Source of the DNA: CAKZNE01 sp002695025
GTDB taxonomy: Bacteria > Bacteroidota > Bacteroidia > Flavobacteriales > Schleiferiaceae
Direction: 5' to 3'
Length of the DNA stretch: 64,000 nt
Assembly (NCBI GenBank): GCA_913043285.1
Contig: CAJWML010000004.1
Coordinates: forward strand, 1 to 64,000
Shown here: piece by piece, positions 51,286 to 59,359 of the stretch
Numbering within the stretch: the stretch's first letter is position 1
Layout: each line of letters opens with the position of its first letter
Position numbers and translations under genes: made by a program
The notes under the pieces: model-generated
What the model saw: the letters and a program-made list of their open reading frames with translations, nothing else
Told to the model about the DNA's origin: nothing
The model's database searches: none

Positions 51286-51861
51286 TTACCAGGGCCAGTT
51301 TTCAATACACATAACAACGGATAGCCCAAAGGCCATTCCCGAAACAAAGAAATTCCAGTCACGGGGCTTCCTGCGCATAAAAGTCAGCATAATAAGCATT
51401 ACCACAAAAGTGGCCAGCACAATCACCAGCTGCCCCAGCTCAATACCCAGGTTAAAGGGTAACATTACGGACCATAAGTCGCCATCGCCCATCATCAGCA
51501 TGCTTATGTAACTGGAAAAACCAAAACCATGGATAAGCCCGAAAATAAGGGCCATACCATATTTTACGTTTCCTTGTGCCTGCTGGCCGGATTTGGTGAG
51601 GTTGTATACAGCGGTCAATACAATGGTAAGCGGTATCAGGAACTCCACCAATTGTTTATCCAGGCTTACCACATTATAGGAGGAAAGGATGAGAGACAGG
51701 GAATGCCCCACCGTAAAAAGGCTGACGGCTATAACTATGCGCAGCCAGTGTTTGGTATGGTAAGCAGCCATAAGTACGATCACAAAAAGAATGTGATCCA
51801 GGGCGCTCAGGCTTAGAATGTGTTCATACCCTAATCGTAAGTAGGTGCTGAAGGAACTCAT
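51286..51861 (-). CDS. HupE/UreJ family membrane protein
   Basis: 191 residues with about six or seven transmembrane helices. The family pattern is clear: LSALDHILFVIVLMAA, FTVGHSLSLILSSYNVV, and LIFGLIHGFGFSSYI, including the histidine-rich HALD-like and GHS motifs that bind nickel in HupE and UreJ of other bacteria. There is no hydrogenase or urease gene nearby, so the role may differ, for example transport of another metal. Its ATG overlaps the stop of the DUF6702 gene by four bases (ATGA). Located in the inner membrane. Confidence 0.88.
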   Translation of the reverse strand: MSSFSTYLRLGYEHILSLSALDHILFVIVLMAAYHTKHWLRIVIAVSLFTVGHSLSLILSSYNVVSLDKQLVEFLIPLTIVLTAVYNLTKSGQQAQGNVKYGMALIFGLIHGFGFSSYISMLMMGDGDLWSVMLPFNLGIELGQLVIVLATFVVMLIMLTFMRRKPRDWNFFVSGMAFGLSVVMCIENWPW

Positions 51862-52334
51862 TCAAAAAGCAGGGGTTTAAAAGTTTCACCCGGAACGTAA
51901 AACTGGGATTGGTTGCGGCCTCCGATCTTGAGGTGAACAATGTTGGACTGATCTTCAAACTGATCAAAAAGAATAGTTTGCTTCACCTGGTACTTTTTCT
52001 CCCTTTCGGGAAAGGAGGGTACTTCCAGGTAGAGATAGGTGATATCGTATTCCGTTTCACGGCCAATGTATAGCGGCTTGAGGTCAACACCTCCGGCCCT
52101 GATCCCCAGGTGTTCCCCCACATATTTTTGCAAAGCACTGTCTTTGGCCATGCTGGTGCCGGGTTTCCTGTTTTCAAGAGCTTGCCCGATGGCCTGCTCC
52201 AGGTCGTCCGTAAATACCCGGATGGATAGTTCAAGGTTATCGGTCTCTCCGTTGTACTCACAGGTGGTAATGGAAGTATGAAAGGGATGCCCCAGCAAAA
52301 TGCTCATAAAAGATACCAGCAAAGTGTGTATCAT
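51858..52334 (-). CDS. DUF6702 family secreted protein
   Basis: 158 residues. The N-terminus MIHTLLVSFMSILLG is a signal peptide, followed by HPFHTSITTCEYNGETDNLE, the hallmark start of the DUF6702 family. The fold is probably a beta sandwich with a conserved histidine after cleavage; function unknown. The gene overlaps HupE/UreJ by four bases and is the first of the three, then M1 peptidase; the trio recurs in Bacteroidota, so the three products may work together in the envelope. The open frame extends to 52367 but the ATG at 52334 fits the signal peptide. Confidence 0.82.
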   Translation of the reverse strand: MIHTLLVSFMSILLGHPFHTSITTCEYNGETDNLELSIRVFTDDLEQAIGQALENRKPGTSMAKDSALQKYVGEHLGIRAGGVDLKPLYIGRETEYDITYLYLEVPSFPEREKKYQVKQTILFDQFEDQSNIVHLKIGGRNQSQFYVPGETFKPLLFE

Positions 52335-52413
52335 GCGCCTGGTGTTGATGATAAGGTAAAAGTACAAATTATGACTTGTAAACAGCAGCCGGGCAGTTTC
52401 CCATCCGGCTGCC

Positions 52414-52421
52414 TATATTTG
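52414..52421 (+). promoter_or_regulatory. Possible promoter box of the Asp-box protein gene
   Basis: TATATTTG, a full TAnnTTTG match, 18 bases before the ATG at 52440; the upstream TTG is not clear. It faces away from the DUF6702 gene. Confidence 0.5.
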
Positions 52422-52439
52422 CTCTTTCACCAAACGTAT

Positions 52440-53711
52440 ATGAAAAAGACGCTCTTTTTATTGTTGTGTTCGGGTTCCATCATGGCACAGTATACCAATG
52501 TGGAACTCGGTTTTTCCGTAAATCAATTCCGTGGTTTGTGCGAGCCCGCCCTGGCCGTGAGCAAAACCGACCCGGCTTACCAGGTGGCAGGAGCCATCCT
52601 GGACCAAGTATTCTACTCATCGGATTCCGGTAAAACGTGGACGCGGGACACCCTGAAGAGTTCGTACGGTGTTTGGGGCGACCCGGTTCTTATTTCCGAT
52701 TACCAGGGAAATTTCTACTTCCTGCATCTTTCCGATCCTACCGGAGAGAACTGGAGGAGCGAAGAGATCCTGGACCGTATTGTTTGCCAGAAGAGCACGG
52801 ATAACGGTAAAACCTGGAATGACGGCAGCTATATGGGTATGCATCACCCTAAAGACCAGGATAAGCAATGGTCTGTAGCGGACAGGAAGGGTACGGTTTA
52901 TACCACATGGACCCAGTTTGATAAATACGGCAGTAAAGAAGAGGAAGACCGTTCCAATATCCTGTTCTCCAAATCTACGGATGGCGGAAAAAGCTGGAGC
53001 GATGCGATAAGCATCAACCAATTTTCAGGAGACTGCCTGGATGGAGACCAGACCACGGAGGGAGCCGTACCGGCCGTAACCGAAGATGGTACCGTATACG
53101 TGGCCTGGGGTTATGACAATAAGATATGGTTTGACCGCTCCGAAGACGGTGGGGAAACCTGGTTGAAAGAGGATAAAGTAGTGGCTGACCAGCCCGGAGG
53201 CTGGGATATTGAGATTCCCGGCCTGATGCGCGCCAACGGTATGCCGGTAACGGTGGTAAACAATAAGGAGGGAGAATATAAAGGTGAAGTATACGTGAAC
53301 TGGGTGGATGAGCGCAACGGCAATTTTGACGTTTGGTTTGCCCGCAGTACCGATGGGGGCGATACCTGGAGCGAACCCCAAAAGGTGAATGATGATGATA
53401 CCGAAGCAGACCAGTTCTTTACCTGGCTTAGTTGCGACCAAACCACCGGGTACCTGTATTGTATGTTTTATGACAGGCGTAATTATAAAGACCTGCAAAC
53501 AGATGTATACCTGGCCAGCAGTAAGGACGGAGGCCGCAGCTGGGTAAATGAAAAGATCAGTGAAAAGCCGTTTACACCCAACCCGAACGTTTTCTTTGGA
53601 GACTATAATCACATTGATGCATACCAGGGGGTAGTGCGCCCCATCTGGACGCGTTACGACAAAGGTGGCCGCACCAGTATCTGGACGGCCCTCATCACTA
53701 AAAAAGACTGA
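52440..53711 (+). CDS. Secreted sialidase-like (Asp-box) beta-propeller protein
   Basis: 423 residues. The signal peptide MKKTLFLLLCSGSIMAQ is followed by at least six Asp boxes of the form SxDxGxxW: SSDSGKTW, STDNGKTW, STDGGKSW, SEDGGETW, STDGGDTW, SSKDGGRSW. Asp boxes mark six-bladed sialidase-type propellers, but the Arg triad of true sialidases is not evident, and many such proteins have no known substrate. The frame is open further upstream, but I use the ATG at 52440. It is followed by pepE after 3 bases. Confidence 0.85.
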   Translation: MKKTLFLLLCSGSIMAQYTNVELGFSVNQFRGLCEPALAVSKTDPAYQVAGAILDQVFYSSDSGKTWTRDTLKSSYGVWGDPVLISDYQGNFYFLHLSDPTGENWRSEEILDRIVCQKSTDNGKTWNDGSYMGMHHPKDQDKQWSVADRKGTVYTTWTQFDKYGSKEEEDRSNILFSKSTDGGKSWSDAISINQFSGDCLDGDQTTEGAVPAVTEDGTVYVAWGYDNKIWFDRSEDGGETWLKEDKVVADQPGGWDIEIPGLMRANGMPVTVVNNKEGEYKGEVYVNWVDERNGNFDVWFARSTDGGDTWSEPQKVNDDDTEADQFFTWLSCDQTTGYLYCMFYDRRNYKDLQTDVYLASSKDGGRSWVNEKISEKPFTPNPNVFFGDYNHIDAYQGVVRPIWTRYDKGGRTSIWTALITKKD

Positions 53712-53714
53712 TCT

Positions 53715-54428
53715 ATGGATTTGAACAGCATGCGGTTACTCATCGTATCCACCAGTAAGATACACGGCAGTGCCTATATGAGCTACCTGCTGAAGGAAGT
53801 AAAGGATTTTTTCAAAACCGATGAGATCGTATTTATTCCCTACGCCCGCCCTTCGGGCATCAGCTATGACGAATATACCGAGGCACCCCGTAAGGCCTTT
53901 GCGGAGATCGGTATCCAAGTGAAAGGTATTCATGAGTTTAACCACCCGGCCGAAGCGCTGCGCGAGACAAAGGGCATTTTTACCGGAGGCGGCAACACCT
54001 TTTTGCTGCTGAAAACGCTGTACGAGCATGATCTTATTCACGTACTGCGTGAAGTAGTGGGGCGCGGCACCCCTTATATGGGTTCCAGTGCCGGGAGTAA
54101 TATTACCGGCCTTACCATAGGCACTACCAATGATATGCCTATTGTATACCCTCCATCTTTTGACGCCCTGCAGTTGGTACCGTTCAATATCAACCCGCAT
54201 TACCTGGACCCGGATCCTGGTTCCAAACACCAGGGAGAGACCCGCGAAACGAGGATCGGGGAGTTCCACCATTTCAATGAACAGCCGGTTATCGGCATTA
54301 GAGAAGGGAGTTGGTTGCGCCTGGAAAAGGGTAAACTGCAATTGAAGGGTGAGCACACTGCGCGTTTGTTTGAAGCCGGTAAAAAAGCCCGGGAGGTGAA
54401 AGCGGGAGATGTATCCTTCCTGCTGTGA
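53715..54428 (+). CDS. pepE: Dipeptidase E (peptidase S51)
   Basis: 237 residues. The pattern is that of alpha-aspartyl dipeptidase PepE: IFTGGGNTFLLLKTL, then the nucleophile serine in YMGSSAGSNITG, and NINPHYLDP with a conserved histidine. It hydrolyses N-terminal Asp-X dipeptides in the cytoplasm. A second ATG five codons in (53730) is an alternative start. Its stop overlaps the GTG start of the DNA alkylation repair gene by four bases (GTGA). Confidence 0.93.
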   Translation: MDLNSMRLLIVSTSKIHGSAYMSYLLKEVKDFFKTDEIVFIPYARPSGISYDEYTEAPRKAFAEIGIQVKGIHEFNHPAEALRETKGIFTGGGNTFLLLKTLYEHDLIHVLREVVGRGTPYMGSSAGSNITGLTIGTTNDMPIVYPPSFDALQLVPFNINPHYLDPDPGSKHQGETRETRIGEFHHFNEQPVIGIREGSWLRLEKGKLQLKGEHTARLFEAGKKAREVKAGDVSFLL

Positions 54429-55108
54429 CCCAATTAAGCGATATTCTTGAACGGCTGCAGGCCGAGGCGGATCCGGAAAAAGCCAAATCACTGACCCATT
54501 ACGGTATTGCTGCGGACCAGGCTTTTGGTATCCGGCTTCCCGTTTTGCGGAAAATAGCCAAGGAGATCGGTAAAGATCATGAACTGGCTCTGGCACTTTG
54601 GGATGAAGGACATCATGAATGCAAACTACTGGCTACCCTGGTGGCTGAACCGCAACCTACTACACTAAACCAAATGGATAAGTGGGTACAGGGTATATAC
54701 TCCTGGGACCTTTGCGATCAACTGTGTATTAATCTGCTGGTAAAGCTCAAAGAACGCTGGACCTTACCTGAACGCTGGGCACATAGCGAAGAGGAATACG
54801 TGCGCAGGGCGGGGCTGGTGATGATCGTGGCGCTGCGTATTCACGATAAAAAAGCGGAGGACAAGGATTTTGAACCCTTCTTTTACCTGCTGGAAAAGTA
54901 CGCTACGGATGAGCGCAACTTTGTAAAGAAAGCCGTGAACTGGGCCATCCGGGAATTGGGGAAGCGTAGTACAGAACATTACCCATTAATGCTAGCTCTC
55001 TGTGAGCGTCTGCTGCAAAGCCATTCTAAAACGGCCCATTGGGTAGCCCGCGATGCACTGCGGGAGCTGGAAAGTGATAGGGTGAAGATGAGGTTGGCGT
55101 TACACTAA
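54425..55108 (+). CDS. DNA alkylation repair protein (AlkD-like)
   Basis: 227 residues, all alpha-helical, consistent with HEAT-like repeats of the AlkC/AlkD glycosylase family (PF08713). Recognised by KSLTHYGIAADQAFGIRLPV and the region VKKAVNWAIRELGKRS, with TAHWVARDALRELES near the end. AlkD-type enzymes remove positively charged alkylated bases without flipping them. The start is a GTG overlapping the pepE stop, so the two genes are coupled; the next 470 bases are repeats. Confidence 0.88.
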   Translation: MTQLSDILERLQAEADPEKAKSLTHYGIAADQAFGIRLPVLRKIAKEIGKDHELALALWDEGHHECKLLATLVAEPQPTTLNQMDKWVQGIYSWDLCDQLCINLLVKLKERWTLPERWAHSEEEYVRRAGLVMIVALRIHDKKAEDKDFEPFFYLLEKYATDERNFVKKAVNWAIRELGKRSTEHYPLMLALCERLLQSHSKTAHWVARDALRELESDRVKMRLALH

Positions 55109-55123
55109 ACGGAATGGATAGGG

Positions 55124-55570
55124 TGACCGCAAAGTTGTATACCGGACCAAACAATCTCCGGTTGTCCCCCTGAGTGATCCGCTTTAGCGGATTGTATCGA
55201 AGGGCGCAACCGCCATGCGGTAAAAGCTTAATGTTATGGGATGAACACCCCCGCACAGTCTTCGATACGGGTGTTTCACACCCACTCAGACTGACCGCAA
55301 AGTTGTATACCGGACCAAACAATCTCCGGTGGTCCCCCTGAGTGTTTCAGGACGGCCAACGGCCGGTTAAAATGTATCGAAGAGCGACAACTGTCATACG
55401 GTAAAAGCTTAATGTTATAGAATAAATGCCCCTGCACAGTCTTCGATACGGGTGTTTCACACCCACTCAGACTGACCCATTTTTACGATAATATATATCC
55501 CGGAATCAACAATCTCCGGTGGGTATCCCTGAGTGATCCGCTTTAGCGGATTGTATCGAAGGGCACAACC
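55124..55570. repeat. Left array of REP-like hairpin repeats
   Basis: Two and a half tandem units begin at 55124, 55292 and 55473 (168- and 181-base spacing); the third is truncated and diverged at its start. Each full unit holds an element CTGAGTG-hairpin-GTATCGAAG followed, inverted, by CTTCGATAC-hairpin-ACTCAG. The ends are conserved but the hairpin between them varies (ATCCGC/GCGGAT at 55177-55192, GGGTGT/ACACCC at 55269-55283). The array fills the space between the DNA repair gene and the HU-like gene and contains no open frame. Confidence 0.85.
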
Positions 55571-55580
55571 GGTATCACCT

Positions 55581-55964
55581 TCATCGCTTCGTAAACTTCA
55601 ACACCTTCAACCTTTGCCGCAAGGGCTTACCGGGCTTAAAAACAATGCGCGGCTTGCGGATGCTGCGGGCACTGACCTCACCGGGCTTTAGATGCCCTTC
55701 AGACCCTACGCTGATACGCAGGCGGCCCAGCCCGCCCAGCTCTATACCGTAACCTTCTTCCAGTATTTCGGGGATCATTTCCGTAAGACCGTACAATACC
55801 GCCTGTATGTCCGTAGTGCTTAAAGTACTCCGCTGGCTCATACGTTCACCCAGGGTTTCCAGGCTTACGGTGCCCCTCATACGGGTGCGGGCGTAATACC
55901 GTATTTGTCCATGTCCGGCCCCGGGCGGCAGTACTTTGGTGGTAATACTAAAGGGAATGCTCAT
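55581..55964 (-). CDS. HU-family DNA-binding protein (Bacteroidota type)
   Basis: 127 residues from the ATG at 55964. The layout matches the HU/IHF-like family of Bacteroidota: a short beta N-terminus (ITTKVLPPGAGHGQIRYYAR), helices with MSQRSTLSTTDIQAVLYGL, then ILEEGYGIELGGLGRLRISV and a beta arm, and a basic C-terminal tail (KPGKPLRQRLKVLKFTKR). Members bend DNA and are often found next to mobile or repeated DNA. The gene lies between the left repeat array and the cassette-like island. The open frame extends to 56012 but the extra residues do not fit the family. Confidence 0.82.
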   Translation of the reverse strand: MSIPFSITTKVLPPGAGHGQIRYYARTRMRGTVSLETLGERMSQRSTLSTTDIQAVLYGLTEMIPEILEEGYGIELGGLGRLRISVGSEGHLKPGEVSARSIRKPRIVFKPGKPLRQRLKVLKFTKR

Positions 55965-56313
55965 AACTTGTACACTATAAAGGTTGCTGTATATAGAACG
56001 GAATAAAAGCATGGGCCCGCATAAAAATTAAAATTGGCCGGGGCCATTTTTTGTTTTTGCCGGGGCCAATTGAAAATTTGGCCGCGGTAAAACCTGCAAA
56101 ACATAGGGGTGTGTGAAACAGCACACAGGCATCTACGCGGCCTTATACCGCCAAAAAACTGCGCTTTAAAAAGTATGAAGGCCTGTGTACAAGGTTTTTT
56201 CCGAAATTAAGCGCGTATTAAACGTTTACCTTTCGTTTGTAAGTGTTTAAAAACGGCTGATGCTCTTTAAAATATTGATTATACGGGTGTTAAATACTTG
56301 CGGTTTCCGGAAT
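55965..56313. other. Intergenic region before the cassette island, with inverted repeats
   Basis: About 350 bases without a gene. It holds AATTGGCC (56032-56039) and GGCCAATT (56064-56071) as inverted arms, with GCCGGGGCCA repeated at both, and ACACAGGC (56123-56130) against GCCTGTGT (56181-56188). No promoter box of the usual type is obvious. The base composition becomes AT-rich from about 56200 on, which marks the left edge of the island. Confidence 0.5.
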
Positions 56314-56341
56314 GGGCTATGCATTATATATACAGTTAGCC
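56314..56341 (+). other. Left boundary half-site of the cassette array
   Basis: GTTAGCC at 56335-56341 is preceded by GGGCTATGCAT and ATATATAC, similar to the right halves of the three full sites downstream, but no left half with GGCTAAC is found before it. It may be an attI-like site or the right half of a lost cassette. GTTAGCC is the exact complement of GGCTAAC at 57235-57241, at the other end of the first cassette gene. Confidence 0.5.
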
Positions 56342-56355
56342 ACCATTAACAAAAA

Positions 56356-57240
56356 ATGAAAAAAAGATATATTCTCAATGGATTCTCGACAAGAGAAGAA
56401 GCTCAAAAAAGAAACCATGAATTTGCTCTAAATCATGGAATAAAGCCAGATTCGACAACAAAGTATATGTTTAACACCCATTGCCTTCAAAGAGAAGAGT
56501 GGGGTCTCGAAATTCTCGAAGACAATCTCAATTTACTAGACGAATCAGAAAAGACACCTGAAAGGTTACGAGAGATTCCGAACAGACCATTTGTTCATTC
56601 GTACGTGCCAATGGTTTTTAGATACCTTGAATCCAAATGGGTTGACGAGTTTTTCAAAAGTGGAAGTTTACGACTTAGCTCCTTTAAAAAGTTTCATAAG
56701 CATGAAGACGAACAAAGGGGCGACAAAAAAGAAGGCTCAAATATGATTGTTGGATTAGGAGCCGAAAAGCAATTTTTCGCAATGACAGGCAACGGACATG
56801 ATGCATTCGTATTGTCGACAAGCTTGACATATAATGAGAAAATGTACGAAGACTTTGATGTTAACGCCTGCTTTGTAATCGAAAAGCCTCATGAATTTAT
56901 GGATACTATTATTAAAGCAATTCCCGAATTCAAGGGAGTAAATTTTGGTCCATGCCTGTATCAACCAGACAAAATTATAACAAGGCAATTACCCGGCTTT
57001 GATTTAGACTCACTAAAAAGTGACGATGATCCGAACACCAATGATATGGGTAAAATATTCAATGTCATAAATCAGGCGAGCGGGTTAGACGTTCTTTTTT
57101 CAAAGACAAATGACTATTCTCATCAACATGAATATAGAATGCTTTGGCATACATATCTTGATCCAATGCCAGAATATATCGACTTAATAGTGCCTGAAGC
57201 AATACAATATTGTAGAAGAATAGAAAAAAACGGTGGCTAA
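56356..57240 (+). CDS. Hypothetical protein, cassette gene 1
   Basis: 294 residues, no signal peptide, acidic, AT-rich codons unlike its neighbours. The middle part (FRYLESKWVDEFFKSGSLRL, then SSFKKFHKHEDEQRGDKKEG) resembles in style the start of DUF2971-like proteins, and the C-terminal HQHEYRMLWHT could be their closing motif, but the match is weak. The stop codon TAA is part of the box GGCTAAC (57235-57241), as in many integron cassettes. It has no clear promoter; translation starts 15 bases after the GTTAGCC box. Confidence 0.7.
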   Translation: MKKRYILNGFSTREEAQKRNHEFALNHGIKPDSTTKYMFNTHCLQREEWGLEILEDNLNLLDESEKTPERLREIPNRPFVHSYVPMVFRYLESKWVDEFFKSGSLRLSSFKKFHKHEDEQRGDKKEGSNMIVGLGAEKQFFAMTGNGHDAFVLSTSLTYNEKMYEDFDVNACFVIEKPHEFMDTIIKAIPEFKGVNFGPCLYQPDKIITRQLPGFDLDSLKSDDDPNTNDMGKIFNVINQASGLDVLFSKTNDYSHQHEYRMLWHTYLDPMPEYIDLIVPEAIQYCRRIEKNGG

Positions 57241-57367
57241 CAATGTATATAAAAAATAGGCGAAACAGTAATAAAATCAAAGGTTTTGGCGTGTATCAAA
57301 CTTGGTGCTTGCCTGAAAGTGTAGTGCTTCGTAATCGCCTACTTTTCATATACTAACTGTTGTAGCC
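57235..57367 (+). other. attC-like recombination site 1
   Basis: 133-bp imperfect palindrome. Outer boxes GGCTAAC (57235-57241) and GTTGTAGCC (57359-57367); inner pairs GTATAT (57245-57250)/ATATAC (57348-57353) and TAGGCG (57257-57262)/CGCCTA (57336-57341). The right half contains extra bases that would bulge out of the stem, as in attC. The outer boxes mismatch because each belongs to a different cassette. Confidence 0.6.
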
Positions 57368-57378
57368 AATTTGAAAAA

Positions 57379-57681
57379 ATGAAAATCTTCCTAATAACAT
57401 ACCATGCAGTCTCGACTGAAAAAACAGAGCAATTTGAAATACATGGAGGAGCCTATGTTAACTGTTACATTGAGGCAGACAACATTTTCGAAGGACTAAA
57501 AAAAGCAGAACAGGAAATTAGAGATTCGAACTGGACCGACCTTGAATTTCAAGATGCAATGGTTGCCGACCCTGACAATTTGGGTTCAGAAAAAATTGAA
57601 TATTACGAGCAAGCATTAATTGACAAAGAAGTGCTCGTTTTCCATTGCTATCCCATAAATGAGGATGAAGAAAAAAAATAA
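57379..57681 (+). CDS. Hypothetical protein, cassette gene 2
   Basis: 100 residues, soluble, strongly acidic (ends PINEDEEKK). The start MKIFLITYHAVSTEKTEQFE and a central EADNIFEGLKKAEQEIRDSN suggest a compact alpha/beta fold, but I recognise no family. It follows box GTTGTAGCC by 11 bases and is closed by box GGCTACAAC (57688-57696), 6 bases after its stop. Size and isolation are typical of cassette genes; a toxin-antitoxin role was considered but no partner gene is present. Confidence 0.62.
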   Translation: MKIFLITYHAVSTEKTEQFEIHGGAYVNCYIEADNIFEGLKKAEQEIRDSNWTDLEFQDAMVADPDNLGSEKIEYYEQALIDKEVLVFHCYPINEDEEKK

Positions 57682-57687
57682 AAAACT

Positions 57688-57823
57688 GGCTACAACAACA
57701 CATATAGCTTATGGCGGGTGAACGGCTACCAGCAAGTTTTTTTGCTTATCTGCTATCTTTGGTCACAGCCGACAGTTTAGCGTTTGTAAAACCCGCCCGA
57801 AAGCTTAGCCGGAACGTTGTGCC
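57688..57823 (+). other. attC-like recombination site 2
   Basis: 136-bp imperfect palindrome. Outer boxes GGCTACAAC (57688-57696) and GTTGTGCC (57816-57823); inner pairs AGCTT (57706-57710)/AAGCT (57801-57805) and GGCGGGT (57713-57719)/ACCCGCC (57791-57797); a further stem CGGCT (57723-57727)/AGCCG (57767-57771) extends the central part. Confidence 0.6.
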
Positions 57824-57844
57824 TCATGCTGAATAATTGAAAAA

Positions 57845-58300
57845 ATGATTAATCGTGATAAACAGACGGAACTCGAAAAATATCGTGATTTGAACCTAGC
57901 AACCTTGGACTACCTATCCGAAACCTTGAAGATCGCGACAAGCGATTTCAATTCTTCTCAACATTATCAAAAGTTGAAAATCGAGGTAAATGAGAGCTTT
58001 ACAAAAGGTCGCCTATCTAAATTAAAACAGTGGTTTCGGGACCTGACTGATATGCCTCGAGAGACAGAAGATTTGAAATTTAGTGATTTCATTAAAGAGC
58101 GCACGGGACACGAAGTCAATCTCCACGAAAGATTTGAGAAACGAATTTCTAAGATCCTCGATCAAGGAAAGATTAAGACTGAAAATGATTACCGTGATGT
58201 AATGACCAAAGTAGATTACCTAAGCCAAAGGGAATCGGCAGATCAAACTTTAATTGACCAAATGAATTCTTTGCTCATTGGCTTTGAAAGGAAAAAATAA
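57845..58300 (+). CDS. Hypothetical protein, cassette gene 3
   Basis: 151 residues, predicted all-helical and highly charged, with no signal peptide or membrane segment. Typical stretches are YRDLNLATLDYLSETLKIA and RFEKRISKILDQGKIKTEND. I recognise no family. The gene begins 22 bases after the box GTTGTGCC and is followed 12 bases after its stop by GACACAAC, one mismatch from the complement of its own 5' box. Confidence 0.62.
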   Translation: MINRDKQTELEKYRDLNLATLDYLSETLKIATSDFNSSQHYQKLKIEVNESFTKGRLSKLKQWFRDLTDMPRETEDLKFSDFIKERTGHEVNLHERFEKRISKILDQGKIKTENDYRDVMTKVDYLSQRESADQTLIDQMNSLLIGFERKK

Positions 58301-58312
58301 AAAAAGCACGAA

Positions 58313-58379
58313 GACACAACAAAAACTATGAGCAAGAGCGCCCTGCGGGACGCTACTGCTCATAGCCAAACCGTTAGAC
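58313..58379 (+). other. attC-like recombination site 3
   Basis: 67-bp imperfect palindrome. Outer boxes GACACAAC (58313-58320) and GTTAGAC (58373-58379, an exact match to classical GTTRRRY); inner pairs CTATGAGC (58326-58333)/GCTCATAG (58358-58365) and AGCG (58337-58340)/CGCT (58351-58354), with a tip CCC/GGG. It is the shortest and the best-paired of the three sites. Confidence 0.62.
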
Positions 58380-58411
58380 TTCATTAATAAATCTCTTATC
58401 GAGAAGATTAC

Positions 58412-59359
58412 ATGAAATACAAGCTCACCATATTTGTTTTTCTCTTGCTGTCAGTTGGCGTATTGGGGCAGCATCCGGACTATAAGCACTTCGTGTATAA
58501 ATACATCGAGCATAAATTTGATAATTATCAAACTCCGGAAATAAAGGATGCGCTATTCATTCTTAATGGTGACACCATTCAATTTGCATGGGATAAGGAT
58601 AGTATCCATGGGTTGGGATATGCTATTCCAAAAGAAAGAATGGATCAAAAAAACAATCTCCGGATAACTCACCCTGATTATCGAAGTCTGGTGCTGGACT
58701 CTGCCCGTATGGACTGGCATTTTCAAATGTACTTATTCCAGGAGGGGGAAGAATTTTATATAGAGAACGGAATACCGGTTGCGTTAAACTTTGGCAAAAA
58801 ATACATTGCCGTTAAAGTTTCAAAAAGCAAGTACTCTCCCAAAGAAGCGAAGGATTATGTGGGTGAATTAGGCAGAAGATACCAATTAAAGATTGGCGTA
58901 TCTTATCAGGACTCCATACTAAAGTTGAATGAAGTATTCGGGGAAGAGACTTCTGAAAAATCGTACGGTGGTTTAGAACCTGAGTTGAATTATATTTTCT
59001 GGCTGGAGAAAGAAGACCACAGTTGGTTTGATAATCAGAGCAGTCTGTATGAGAAGATCAGGAAGAAGAAGTCAATAGAATGGTTAGGCGTGCCGCAAGA
59101 TTTCAATAGGTATGTGCTAAGCGATTTTGAAATAGAATTTAAGGCGGGAACGGATTCGGTACAGATCAATGCATTAATAGAGGAGTATAAGCTGGAAATA
59201 TCAACGGCATACAAAATTAGACGCGAGCCTCGGTACATTCTGTATACTTTTAAAGATCAACAGTTAATTCCAGATAATGACTTAATGAGGAATTTAATGA
59301 AGGAGGCTATAATTAATTATGTACGGCCCAAAAAAGTGATCTATGACTTACTTAACTGA
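58412..59359 (+). CDS. Hypothetical secreted protein, cassette gene 4
   Basis: 315 residues. A signal peptide (about 1-19, MKYKLTIFVFLLLSVGVLGQ) shows export to the periplasm or beyond; the mature part is a mixed alpha/beta protein without recognised domain or repeated motif (for example PDYRSLVLDSARMDWHFQMY). The gene follows the box GTTAGACTTC by 33 bases, and AAGCTAAC (59373-59380), the complement of its start box minus one base, lies 14 bases after its stop. The usual right half of a site is not found; the right repeat array begins instead at 59401. Confidence 0.65.
   Translation: MKYKLTIFVFLLLSVGVLGQHPDYKHFVYKYIEHKFDNYQTPEIKDALFILNGDTIQFAWDKDSIHGLGYAIPKERMDQKNNLRITHPDYRSLVLDSARMDWHFQMYLFQEGEEFYIENGIPVALNFGKKYIAVKVSKSKYSPKEAKDYVGELGRRYQLKIGVSYQDSILKLNEVFGEETSEKSYGGLEPELNYIFWLEKEDHSWFDNQSSLYEKIRKKKSIEWLGVPQDFNRYVLSDFEIEFKAGTDSVQINALIEEYKLEISTAYKIRREPRYILYTFKDQQLIPDNDLMRNLMKEAIINYVRPKKVIYDLLN

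Noticed and set aside
53736..54596. 286-codon open frame antisense to pepE and the alkylation repair gene
   Set aside because: Spans two real, coupled genes on the other strand and has no family features.
55124..55570. CRISPR array
   Set aside because: Units are about 170 bases long with internal hairpins, not 25-40 base repeats with unique spacers; no cas genes.
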